Origin: DAOUMU01 sp034409055
GTDB taxonomy: Bacteria > Chloroflexota > Anaerolineae > 4572-78 > J111
NCBI GenBank assembly: GCA_034409055.1
Contig: DAOUMU010000221.1
Span: 1-15,265 of the forward strand
Direction of reading: 5' to 3'
Length of the DNA: 15,265 nucleotides
Shown here: positions 1-6,582 of the stretch, in pieces
Position numbering within the stretch: position 1 is the first letter of the stretch
Layout: every line of letters begins with the position of its first letter
The notes under the pieces: generated by a model
Seen by the model: the letters and a program-made list of their open reading frames with translations, nothing else
Database searches by the model: none
Told to the model about the DNA's origin: nothing
Program-made: the position numbers and the translations under genes

Positions 1-47
1 CTCCCTACTCCCTACTCCCTACTCCCTACTCCCTACTCCCTACTCCC
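1..47. repeat. CTCCCTA heptamer tandem repeat (about 6.7 copies, continues upstream of window)
   Basis: The first 47 bases are perfect copies of the 7-bp unit CTCCCTA, and the array is cut by the window edge. Read in the frame of the gene that follows, 21 bases give the seven-residue repeat SLLPTPY with no stop codon, so the array appears to be translated inside the coding sequence. Heptamer arrays of this kind are known as short tandemly repeated sequences in several bacterial genomes. The copy number cannot be determined from this window. Confidence 0.95.
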
Positions 48-823
48 ACCTGCCGATCACCATCCGTTGGCAAGCCCACCGGTGGATGGCTGATCCGCTT
101 GTTGTCTCCCTGAAACTGCTAGACAAAGACTTTATGATTGGCGGTGAACGCGTTGCTACCCTGGGGGATCGTTATCCCAACGTCCTGTGGGTACCCGGCG
201 AAATTGTCGAAGAAACCTATCCCCTTCGACTGAAACCGGACGCCCCACCCGGCCTCTACCGACTTGAACTGAGTATCGTACATCAGGATAAAAATCTACT
301 CGATGGCTTTGAATATCTTCCCCTGACCGATGGTCAGACAGCCTTGGGCCACAACCTCTATCCCGCCACCATCCGCCTCCTCGATCCGGCCCACAACAGT
401 CCCCCGCCTCACCCTTTCTCCGCCCAACTGGGTCAAACTATTCGCCTGATCGGCTACGATCTCAATCCCCAGTCCGTAATCCGCAATCCGAGATCCGAGA
501 TCCTCCTGGTTCTCTATTGGCAATCCACGGCCAAAATCCCCACCGACTACACTGTTTTCACCCAACTCCTCGGTCCCGATGGCCAGGTGTGGGCCCAGTG
601 GGATAATCCACCCCAGGCTGGCCGCTACCCCACCACCGCCTGGACCAAAAATGATACCGTCGTTGATCGCTACACCTTGACTCTGCGCCAGGGTGCTCCC
701 CCCGGCGATTACCGCCTACTGGTCGGCATATACGACCCCACCACCGGCCAGCGTTTACCCGCCACAATCAACGGCCAGCCCCAGCCCGATCAGGCGATTG
801 AACTGACCATCCTCTCGCTTTGA
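2..823 (+). CDS. C-terminal part of a large membrane glycosyltransferase-like protein (5' end outside window)
   Basis: The frame is open from the first complete codon at position 2 to the TGA at 821-823, so the in-frame ATG at 86 is probably internal and the true start lies upstream. The visible part contains two copies of a beta-rich domain. Copy 1 begins at LPITIRWQA and includes VVSLKLLD and APPGLYRLELSI. Copy 2 has IRLIGYDL, ILLVLYWQS, DYTVFTQLLGPDGQVWAQWDNPP, a YPTTAW motif and APPGDYRLLVGIYDPTTGQRLP. From memory, this domain pattern is typical of the C-terminal, extracytoplasmic part of GT39/ArnT-like glycosyltransferases of Chloroflexota. No membrane segment of the catalytic part is visible, so the full function is inferred. 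Simple repeats interrupt both domain copies at what looks like the same loop. No convincing terminator follows the stop. Confidence 0.6.
   Translation, partial: SLLPTPYSLLPTPYSHLPITIRWQAHRWMADPLVVSLKLLDKDFMIGGERVATLGDRYPNVLWVPGEIVEETYPLRLKPDAPPGLYRLELSIVHQDKNLLDGFEYLPLTDGQTALGHNLYPATIRLLDPAHNSPPPHPFSAQLGQTIRLIGYDLNPQSVIRNPRSEILLVLYWQSTAKIPTDYTVFTQLLGPDGQVWAQWDNPPQAGRYPTTAWTKNDTVVDRYTLTLRQGAPPGDYRLLVGIYDPTTGQRLPATINGQPQPDQAIELTILSL
471..503. repeat. Degenerate AATCCG/GATCCG short repeat inside the coding sequence
   Basis: This stretch is made of imperfect copies of a 6-7 bp unit (GTAATCCG, CAATCCG, AGATCCG, AGATCC). It encodes SVIRNPRSE, which sits between the GYDL strand and the ILLVLYWQS strand of the second beta domain. 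It looks like a simple-repeat insertion in a loop, comparable to the heptamer array in front of the first domain. Confidence 0.6.
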
Positions 824-874
824 CCCCTTAATTTTTACAGTAAATGTTTGGACTAAAGTGTTAGTTATGACAGT

Positions 875-903
875 TTGGTGAAATTGGAGCAACCTGCTAA
901 AAT
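875..903 (+). promoter_or_regulatory. Predicted promoter for yggX
   Basis: There is a -35-like TTGGTG (875-880), a 17-bp spacer, and an extended -10 element TGcTAAAAT with the hexamer at 898-903. Transcription would begin near 910 and leave a leader of about 95 nt before yggX. The -35 match is weak (3 of 6), but the extended -10 is good. The rest of the 824-1005 gap holds nothing else that I can identify. Confidence 0.4.
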
Positions 904-1005
904 TTATAAATCATCTTATGAAAATTACTGTTCGATTGTATCCAGCGTCTTTTATCGTATCAAGTTTAACAAGCCATCACTACTATCAGTCGAGGCAAAA
1001 ATTTT

Positions 1006-1272
1006 ATGGCCCAAATGGTAAAATGTGTGAAGTTAGGCCGGGAATTACCCGGCCTGGAAAAGCCGCCCTTTCCCGGTGAGCTTGGCCAACGAATCTTTGA
1101 AAATGTCTCCCAACAGGCCTGGGAGATGTGGTTACAGTACCAGGTGCTCCTTATCAATCACTATGGCTTGGTTCTGGCCGACCCTCAACACCGCGAGTTT
1201 CTAATGCAACAACTGGAAGATTTCTTCTTTGGGGGGGGAGATCAAATGCCAGAAGGTTCTAAATTTGGGTGA
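1006..1272 (+). CDS. yggX: YggX family probable Fe(2+)-trafficking / oxidative damage protection protein
   Basis: This 88-residue protein matches the YggX family along its whole length. It has the N-terminal conserved cysteine (Cys7, in VKCVKLGRELPGLE), the PFPGELGQRIFENVS segment, AWEMWLQYQ, the LLINHYGL motif and a C-terminal PEG tail. E. coli YggX (91 residues) is a small cytoplasmic protein linked to iron handling and protection of Fe-S clusters from oxidative damage. The start at 1006 is supported by CGAGG at 991-995, ten bases upstream. Met4 is a possible alternative start. The gene has its own predicted promoter and appears monocistronic, because another strong promoter lies between it and the next gene. 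A run of eight G at 1231-1238 falls near the 3' end and could slip, but the in-frame reading gives the family-like tail. Confidence 0.93.
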   Translation: MAQMVKCVKLGRELPGLEKPPFPGELGQRIFENVSQQAWEMWLQYQVLLINHYGLVLADPQHREFLMQQLEDFFFGGGDQMPEGSKFG

Positions 1273-1300
1273 GGGAACCCCATGAGTATACCACGTGGAA

Positions 1301-1329
1301 TTGACGGAAACGAACCTATATAGTAAAAT
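1301..1329 (+). promoter_or_regulatory. Strong predicted sigma-70 promoter of the RRM gene
   Basis: TTGACG (1301-1306) and TAAAAT (1324-1329) are separated by exactly 17 bp, and each matches its consensus at 5 of 6 positions. The palindrome CCACGTGG lies immediately upstream at 1291-1298 and could be an operator. The expected transcription start is near 1336, which gives a leader of about 90 nt. Confidence 0.65.
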
Positions 1330-1366
1330 GGCGTAGGCTGAAGAAAGTTCCCCTTTGGTTTTGCAG

Positions 1367-1400
1367 CAGCCACCGGGTCTTCGTGCCGGTGGCTGTTTTT
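1367..1400 (+). terminator. Intrinsic-terminator-like hairpin in the 5' leader of the RRM gene (attenuator candidate)
   Basis: The arms CAGCCACCGG (1367-1376) and CCGGTGGCTG (1386-1395) form a perfect 10-bp GC-rich stem with a 9-nt loop, followed directly by five T (1396-1400). Two outer pairs (A-T and G-T) can extend the stem into the T run. It lies after the predicted promoter and 25 nt before the start codon, so it would stop or slow transcription in the leader unless relieved. It cannot terminate yggX alone without also affecting the RRM gene. Confidence 0.7.
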
Positions 1401-1425
1401 CGTTATTTTATTCAAAAGGATTTCC

Positions 1426-1764
1426 ATGACCAAGAAACTTTATGTTGGCAACTTGAACTATGCGATGAGCGAAGACGAACTACAGACGCTGTTCGCCGAG
1501 GTAGGGTCAGTTATTTCGGCCGTTATAATCACCGACCGGATGACTGGACAATCGAAAGGTTTTGGCTTCGTCGAGATGGAGACTGAAGAAGCTGCCCAGG
1601 AGGCAATTCAACGCTTGAATGATCAAGAGGTGAAGCAGCGTCGTATCAAGGTGAGCGAAGCTCACCCCCGTAAACAATCCTTCGGGGACGATAAGAGACG
1701 TGGCCGGGGCCGGGGAGATCGAGGCGATTCATCTCGCGGCTACGATCGAAAACGGCGTTACTAA
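1426..1764 (+). CDS. Single-RRM RNA-binding protein with Arg/Gly-rich tail
   Basis: The 112-residue protein has one RNA recognition motif over about residues 4-78. RNP2 is LYVGNL at 5-10 and RNP1 is KGFGFVEM at 44-51, including the aromatic residues that stack on RNA bases. Residues 90-112 are a basic RGRGRGDRG-type tail rich in Arg, Gly and Asp. This architecture is the same as that of the small Rbp proteins of cyanobacteria and other bacteria, many of which are cold-inducible and act on mRNA in the cytoplasm. The start is fixed by AAGGA at 1416-1420, five bases upstream. The leader carries a strong promoter and a terminator-like hairpin, which suggests regulation after initiation, possibly autoregulation or a temperature response. 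That regulatory idea is inference; the family assignment is secure. Confidence 0.93.
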   Translation: MTKKLYVGNLNYAMSEDELQTLFAEVGSVISAVIITDRMTGQSKGFGFVEMETEEAAQEAIQRLNDQEVKQRRIKVSEAHPRKQSFGDDKRRGRGRGDRGDSSRGYDRKRRY

Positions 1765-1780
1765 TTCCACAAATGGGGCA

Positions 1781-1804
1781 GGCCGGGCATCCCTATGCCC
1801 GGCC
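1781..1804 (+). terminator. GC-rich hairpin downstream of the RRM gene
   Basis: The arms GGCCGGGCAT and ATGCCCGGCC form a perfect 10-bp stem with the 4-nt loop CCCT, 17 bases after the RRM stop codon. No T run follows, so it would be a weak intrinsic terminator or an mRNA 3'-stabilising structure. Its core GGCATCCCTATGCC differs by one loop base from the core of the 46-bp repeats at 15086-15265, so it may be a dispersed palindromic repeat. The remaining sequence to 1929 holds no other recognised element. Confidence 0.5.
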
Positions 1805-1928
1805 ATCTATTCCCCGATCATCTTCTTAAGTTCCATAAGTCGTTGCTACACTAAAACCTGATATTCAATTCATTTAACCTGAGCGTCTTGTTGGCCCGGC
1901 AGGTGAATTTTCTCCATTATGTCCTCAA

Positions 1929-1958
1929 CTGGCAGTATCCTCCTCTCTAATGTATAAT
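1929..1958 (+). promoter_or_regulatory. Predicted promoter with perfect TATAAT close to the start codon
   Basis: A perfect TATAAT (1953-1958) has CTGGCA (1929-1934, 4 of 6 match to the -35 consensus) upstream with an 18-bp spacer. Transcription would begin around 1965, only a few bases before the ATG at 1970. There is no Shine-Dalgarno sequence in that gap. The first zinc-ribbon gene is therefore probably read from a leaderless or nearly leaderless transcript. Confidence 0.5.
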
Positions 1959-1969
1959 GGCTGACAAGT

Positions 1970-3247
1970 ATGTCCGAGTCATTTCCCCCTCCCAACTTCA
2001 TACCGACCCAATCCGTTGTTGACGGCATTGAAGTTTATATGCCCACTCCACCGGAGGCAGAAGACCACCGGGAGATTGTTGAGTTTAAATGCCCCCAGTG
2101 TGGGGCAGCCACGGCCTACAGTGCCGCCGACGGCGGCCTGACCTGCACCCATTGCGGCTACTACGAGCCTCCTAAAAAAGCTGTCGTCGGCAAGGGGGCC
2201 GAACAATTTGAATTTACGCCGGAAACATTACAACGAGCTGCCTATGGCTGGGGAGAAGCGCGCAAGGAGCTGCAATGTCAAAGCTGCGGTGCTTATACCT
2301 CCGTTCCGTCCGATAACCTGACCCATACCTGTCCCTTCTGTGGCTCTAATAGGGTCATTCAGCGCGAATCGCCCCAGGACGTACTGCGTCCCCGTTTTCT
2401 GATTCCCTTCCAGATCGAAGCTGAGGCTTGCCACGATATCGCTCGCCAGTGGCTGGGTAGTAGTTGGATGACGCCCGGTGTGTTACGCCGGTTGGCTAAC
2501 CTGGCTAACTTTGCCGGCATCTACCTGCCCTGCTGGACCTTTGATGCCATTACCAAGGCTGACTGGAAAGCTGAAGTAGGCCATCAAAAAACCGAGCGCT
2601 ATTACTCGGGTGGTCAGTGGAAAACGCGCACCAAAACTGTCTGGAAGTGGGAATCAGGGCACGTGCAACTGGGCCACGACGATCTTCTGGTTGAGGGGAC
2701 CACCCGTGTCAGCGCTATCCTGCTGGGTCGAATCAAAAGTTACAATTTGCGCCAGTTGGCCGCCTATGAACCCAAATACCTGGCCGGCTTTCAAGCCCAG
2801 GCTTACGACATCCCCCTGGAAACAGCCTGGGAAACGGTTCGCCACGAAATGCGCGAGCGAACCCGGCAAGCCTGCCGCGACCAGGCCAGCACATCCAAAA
2901 TTCGCAACTTTAGCATGAACCTGGATTTCAAAGACGAAAGCTGGCGTTACATTTTGCTGCCGGTTTACCTGGCTATTTACACATACGATCATCAAACTTA
3001 TCAGGTCATGATCAACGGCCAGACCGGGACCATCTCCGGCCAGCGCCCGGTCGATTGGCCCAAGGTTTGGCTGGCTGTGGCCGGCCTTGTTGCACCTGGC
3101 CTCACCCTGGGTATTATTGGCCTGATTACCCTGCTCATGGCCGGCATAGGGCTATTGATCGGCATCGTTGGCTTTATTCTGCTGGTAATCGGTTTGATTA
3201 TTGCCTTTAATCTGGTCAGGCAGGCCCAGGGGATGGATGATGCTTAA
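1970..3247 (+). CDS. Zinc-ribbon membrane protein of unknown function (paralogue 1)
   Basis: The 425-residue protein begins with two four-cysteine zinc ribbons: Cys41/44/59/62 and Cys103/106/121/124, each with CxxC...CxxC spacing. A middle domain (about 140-360) contains FLIPFQIE, IYLPCWTFDA, YILLPVYLAIYTY and VMINGQTGTISGQRP. The C-terminus (about 366-413) is strongly hydrophobic, enough for two or three membrane spans, and is followed by a short charged end. Such proteins are often labelled TFIIB-type zinc-ribbon or PriA-like, but no helicase motif is present and I do not assign an enzyme activity. The zinc ribbons are presumably cytoplasmic. The gene overlaps the following paralogue by 8 bp, so the two are probably co-translated and may form a complex. 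No Shine-Dalgarno sequence precedes the start. The start is chosen as the only ATG ahead of the first ribbon near the promoter. Confidence 0.75.
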   Translation: MSESFPPPNFIPTQSVVDGIEVYMPTPPEAEDHREIVEFKCPQCGAATAYSAADGGLTCTHCGYYEPPKKAVVGKGAEQFEFTPETLQRAAYGWGEARKELQCQSCGAYTSVPSDNLTHTCPFCGSNRVIQRESPQDVLRPRFLIPFQIEAEACHDIARQWLGSSWMTPGVLRRLANLANFAGIYLPCWTFDAITKADWKAEVGHQKTERYYSGGQWKTRTKTVWKWESGHVQLGHDDLLVEGTTRVSAILLGRIKSYNLRQLAAYEPKYLAGFQAQAYDIPLETAWETVRHEMRERTRQACRDQASTSKIRNFSMNLDFKDESWRYILLPVYLAIYTYDHQTYQVMINGQTGTISGQRPVDWPKVWLAVAGLVAPGLTLGIIGLITLLMAGIGLLIGIVGFILLVIGLIIAFNLVRQAQGMDDA

Positions 3248-4316
3248 TGAAAAATGGGGGGTTAATTTAGAAGCAGCCATCTGTGAGCATTGCGACTGGA
3301 GCTACCTGTTGCCCCAGGGCAGCCTGCCCCTGTACTGTCCCAACTGTTTTCAAGCAAGGCTCAGCCCCCTGACCGAACAAGTTGGCGACTTACCCTACAG
3401 CCAGCCGCCGGAACTGTACCTGCCTTTCACCGTAACCACCGACAGACTGGGCCACAGTATTCAAACCTTTGCCGACGGTATCTGGTTTGCTCCCAGCGAC
3501 TTGAAACCGCAAAACCTGAAGGAACGACTGCAACGGATCTACCTGCCCATGTGGCTGGTCGACAGTGACGTTCAGGCCGTCTGGCAGGCTGAAGCCGGTT
3601 TTAATTATGAAGTCGTTAGTCACCAGGACCAATTTGACGAAAACAGCGGAGGCTGGACTTCGCAGCGCGTGACCGATATCCGCATCCGCTGGGAACCGCG
3701 ATTGGGACAGTTAACCCGCTCCTATCACAACATTCCCGCTCCGGCCCTGGAAGAACATACCTCCTTAAGACAAAGGTTGGGACAATATAGTCTGGAAGCC
3801 GGCCAGCCTTACCAGGCCCAGGCTCTGGCCCACACTTTTGTCCGCTTACCTAACCGGACACCGGCCGACGCCTGGCCCGCTGCCATTCCCGCTATTCAGA
3901 GCGTTGCCGCCGAGGAATGTCGCCGGGCCTGCCAGGCCGATCATTTGCGCCAGTTTCGCTGGCAAGCCGAGTATCACCAGCAAAATTGGACCCTGCTCTT
4001 GCTGCCAGTGTACGTTACCTATTATTTAGATGACGACCGACAGCCGCAGCCGGTTCTCATCCACGGCCAATCCGGCCAGCCAAGCGGTCCTCGCCGGGCT
4101 TCGATGCAGCGGGCCCAGCGAACGGCCTTAATCATTGTAGCCGTAGCGGCAGCTATCTTTATACTCAGTTTGATTGCCACTATCGCTTCGTTTTTCCTGC
4201 CACCGCTATTTTTGGTGGCCGGTATTGGGCTGGTCATTGCCATCGTGATCGGCTTGTTGGCCCTGGCGCCAATCGTAATTGCCTGGCAGTTCAACCGCAC
4301 CCAACAAAGGGATTGA
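3240..4316 (+). CDS. Zinc-ribbon membrane protein of unknown function (paralogue 2)
   Basis: The ATG at 3240 gives 358 residues. It is chosen because AGGGGA (3228-3233) lies six bases upstream; the ATG at 3237 is an alternative, and the in-frame ATG at 3201 has no such site. The first four bases of this gene are read inside the end of the upstream gene, an 8-bp overlap. One zinc ribbon is present (Cys15/18 and Cys33/36). The body shares landmarks with the upstream protein in the same order: LYLPFTV, IYLPMWLVDSD, LLLLPVYVTYYL, VLIHGQSGQPSGPRR and a C-terminal hydrophobic region with about two spans. It is therefore a divergent tandem paralogue that kept one ribbon instead of two. The function is unknown. 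The fixed pairing suggests a heteromeric membrane complex. glgX follows after 40 bp and may be on the same transcript. Confidence 0.75.
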   Translation: MLNEKWGVNLEAAICEHCDWSYLLPQGSLPLYCPNCFQARLSPLTEQVGDLPYSQPPELYLPFTVTTDRLGHSIQTFADGIWFAPSDLKPQNLKERLQRIYLPMWLVDSDVQAVWQAEAGFNYEVVSHQDQFDENSGGWTSQRVTDIRIRWEPRLGQLTRSYHNIPAPALEEHTSLRQRLGQYSLEAGQPYQAQALAHTFVRLPNRTPADAWPAAIPAIQSVAAEECRRACQADHLRQFRWQAEYHQQNWTLLLLPVYVTYYLDDDRQPQPVLIHGQSGQPSGPRRASMQRAQRTALIIVAVAAAIFILSLIATIASFFLPPLFLVAGIGLVIAIVIGLLALAPIVIAWQFNRTQQRD

Positions 4317-4356
4317 TAGGTGGCTGTTTTTTTCAATTCGTCCATTAACTAACATC

Positions 4357-6522
4357 ATGGCCAGAGAATCTTTGACCCACCCCATCCAATCCACAGCCGG
4401 CCAACCCATGCCCTTGGGCGCAACGGTGACCGCTACTGGTACCAATTTTGCCATCTTCAGCCGGCATGCCACCCGAGTCTGGCTGATGCTTTTCAAAGAG
4501 CCAACCGACGGAATCCCCAGCTATGAATTTGTACTGGACCCTATCACCAACCGTACCGGCGACATCTGGCACATCCATCTATCGGGCGTGCAACACGGGG
4601 ACCTTTACCTCTATCGGATGGACGGGCCTTACCAGCCAAAACAAGGCCATCGCTTTAACCGTTACAAACCGCTGCTCGACCCCTACGCCAGGGCTTTGTC
4701 TGGCGGCTTTAGGTGGGATTTTAGCCAGGCCTATGGTTATGACCGCACCTCAGAAGAGGGCGATTTATCTTTTTCCACCACCACCAACCTGGCCGGGATG
4801 CCAAAATGCATCGTTTACGGCGACGACGGCTTTGATTGGCAGGGCGACCGGCCCCTCAACCGGCCCTTGAATGAAACCATCATCTACGAGACACACGTAC
4901 GCAGTTTGACCTACCACCCCAGTGCCGGGGTAGAGTATCCCGGCACTTATATGGGGGTGGTTGAAAAAATTCCCTATTTCAAGGAACTGGGCGTCACGGC
5001 TATCGAACTACTGCCTATTCACGTGTTTGACGAATGGGAATTTACGCGCTTCAACCCCAAAACCGGCGAGCGTCTGCGCAACTATTGGGGTTACAACACC
5101 CTGGGCTTTTTTGCGCCCAAGGGTCATTACAGCCACCTGGGGACAGACCGGGGGCAACAGGTTGTTGCTTTTAAGGAGATGGTCCGCGCCCTGCATCAGG
5201 CCGGGTTGGAGATTATCTTGGATGTGGTCTTCAACCACACCGTTGAAAACAATCATCTTGGTCCTACCCTCAGTTTTCGCGGCATCGACAACAGCATCTA
5301 CTATCTACTGGAAGACAACCGGCGTTACTATAAAAATTTCTCCGGGGTCGGAAACAGCCTTAACTGCAATCAGCCTATTGTACGAGATTTTATTATTGAT
5401 TGCCTACGTTACTGGGAGCAGGAGATGCACGTGGATGGCTTTCGCTTTGACTTGGCGACCACCCTCAGTCGAGACCGGTGGGGGCATATTTCCGGCAACC
5501 CGGCCCTGACCGCGCGCATCGCCGAAGACCCCTTGCTACGCTCGGCCAAATTAATCGCCGAGCCGTGGGACATGGGCGGCTATCAGGTGGGCCATTTTCC
5601 CGGCGGGCGTTGGACCGAGTGGAATGATAAATACCGGGACGAGGTACGCCAATACTGGCGCGGTGACCCCGGCCTGACCAGTGCCCTGGCCACCCGTCTG
5701 GCCGGTAGTGCCGACCTGTATTACCCTAACGGGCGCACCCCCAATCACAGCATCAACTTTGTGACCGCCCACGACGGCTTTACCCTGAACGATCTGGTCA
5801 GTTATAACGTAAAACACAACGAGGTCAACGGCGAAAATAACCGGGACGGACACGACTACAATTTCAGTTTTAACTACGGCGTAGAAGGGCCGACAAACGA
5901 CCCGAAGATTGAGGCCATCCGCTCCCGCCAGATAAAAAATTTCCTGGCCACACTGATATTGTCGCAGGGAATGCCGATGCTGAATGGGGGTGACGAATTC
6001 CGCCGCACCCAACAGGGCAACAATAACGCCTATTGCCAGCACAATGAGATTTCGTGGTACGACTGGACCTTTTTGGAGAAATACGCCGATATCTATCGTT
6101 TTACCCGGTATATGATTGCCCTGCGCCAAGCCCACCCCATCTTTCGGCGCACCAGCTTTTTCCTCGGTCGTGATCTGGACGGTGACCAATATCGGGATAT
6201 TCATTGGTATAGTTCCGGTGGTTACGATGCCGACTGGGATCCGACCGATAAACGACTCATGTGCGTCTTAGATGGTTCCCGAGAAGAAACCGGCGCTGAC
6301 GAGGATGACGTTGACGTGCTGATGATGTTCAACGCCGACGACCGGTCTCATCTTTTTTATTTGCCCCTCGCCCCGCACGACGGACGTTGGCATCTGGTCC
6401 TGGATACCGCGCTACCCTCACCCCGTGATATTCATTCCCCCGGCGAAGAAGCCGAATTACAACCCATGATCGCTTACCACGTTAAGGCTCGCTCCATGGT
6501 GGTCATGGTTTCAAAGTGGTAA
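4357..6522 (+). CDS. glgX: Glycogen debranching enzyme / isoamylase-type (GH13)
   Basis: The 721-residue protein starts with a CBM48-like domain (about 18-110, PLGATVTATGTNFAIFSRHA), followed by a GH13 catalytic barrel. All four conserved regions are present: DVVFNH at 289-294, GFRFD at 361-365 with nucleophile Asp365, AEPWD at 401-405 with acid/base Glu402, and TAHD at 470-473 with the transition-state Asp473. It hydrolyses alpha-1,6 branch linkages of glycogen or limit dextrin in the cytoplasm. Its length fits the GlgX/TreX group. The ATG at 4357 is preferred over the in-frame ATG at 4279, because the earlier one lies inside the upstream gene and adds 26 residues with no family match. There is no clear Shine-Dalgarno sequence. 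No other glycogen gene is visible in the window. A LacI-type palindrome covers its stop codon. Confidence 0.95.
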   Translation: MARESLTHPIQSTAGQPMPLGATVTATGTNFAIFSRHATRVWLMLFKEPTDGIPSYEFVLDPITNRTGDIWHIHLSGVQHGDLYLYRMDGPYQPKQGHRFNRYKPLLDPYARALSGGFRWDFSQAYGYDRTSEEGDLSFSTTTNLAGMPKCIVYGDDGFDWQGDRPLNRPLNETIIYETHVRSLTYHPSAGVEYPGTYMGVVEKIPYFKELGVTAIELLPIHVFDEWEFTRFNPKTGERLRNYWGYNTLGFFAPKGHYSHLGTDRGQQVVAFKEMVRALHQAGLEIILDVVFNHTVENNHLGPTLSFRGIDNSIYYLLEDNRRYYKNFSGVGNSLNCNQPIVRDFIIDCLRYWEQEMHVDGFRFDLATTLSRDRWGHISGNPALTARIAEDPLLRSAKLIAEPWDMGGYQVGHFPGGRWTEWNDKYRDEVRQYWRGDPGLTSALATRLAGSADLYYPNGRTPNHSINFVTAHDGFTLNDLVSYNVKHNEVNGENNRDGHDYNFSFNYGVEGPTNDPKIEAIRSRQIKNFLATLILSQGMPMLNGGDEFRRTQQGNNNAYCQHNEISWYDWTFLEKYADIYRFTRYMIALRQAHPIFRRTSFFLGRDLDGDQYRDIHWYSSGGYDADWDPTDKRLMCVLDGSREETGADEDDVDVLMMFNADDRSHLFYLPLAPHDGRWHLVLDTALPSPRDIHSPGEEAELQPMIAYHVKARSMVVMVSKW

Positions 6523-6531
6523 ACGTTTACA
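6518..6531. promoter_or_regulatory. cre/LacI-family-like palindrome across the glgX stop codon
   Basis: GTAAACGTTTAC (6519-6530) is a perfect 12-bp palindrome. The 14-bp context matches the catabolite-responsive/LacI-GalR style consensus TGWAANCGNTTWCA at all but its first base. It includes the glgX stop codon and lies about 52 bp upstream of the endonuclease start. It could be an operator for a sugar-responsive regulator or a chance palindrome. Confidence 0.3.
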
Positions 6532-6582
6532 CATTAAGATAAGATTGAAAGGGGGAAATTAAAGAACCGAGGTAAAAACTGA

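Noticed and set aside
3201..3239. Earlier in-frame start for the second zinc-ribbon gene
   Set aside because: It lies deep inside the upstream coding sequence without a ribosome site, whereas AGGGGA sits six bases before the ATG at 3240.
1970..3247. PriA helicase or transcription factor assignment for the zinc-ribbon protein
   Set aside because: Only the zinc ribbons resemble those proteins; no helicase or cyclin-fold motif is present and the C-terminus is membrane-embedded.
4279..4356. Earlier in-frame start for glgX
   Set aside because: The added 26 residues lie within the end of the upstream gene and show no resemblance to the CBM48-GH13 family.
5551..6204. Long minus-strand open frame opposite glgX (217 codons)
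   Set aside because: It lies wholly antisense to conserved GH13 catalytic regions and has no recognisable domain, so it is a shadow of codon bias.
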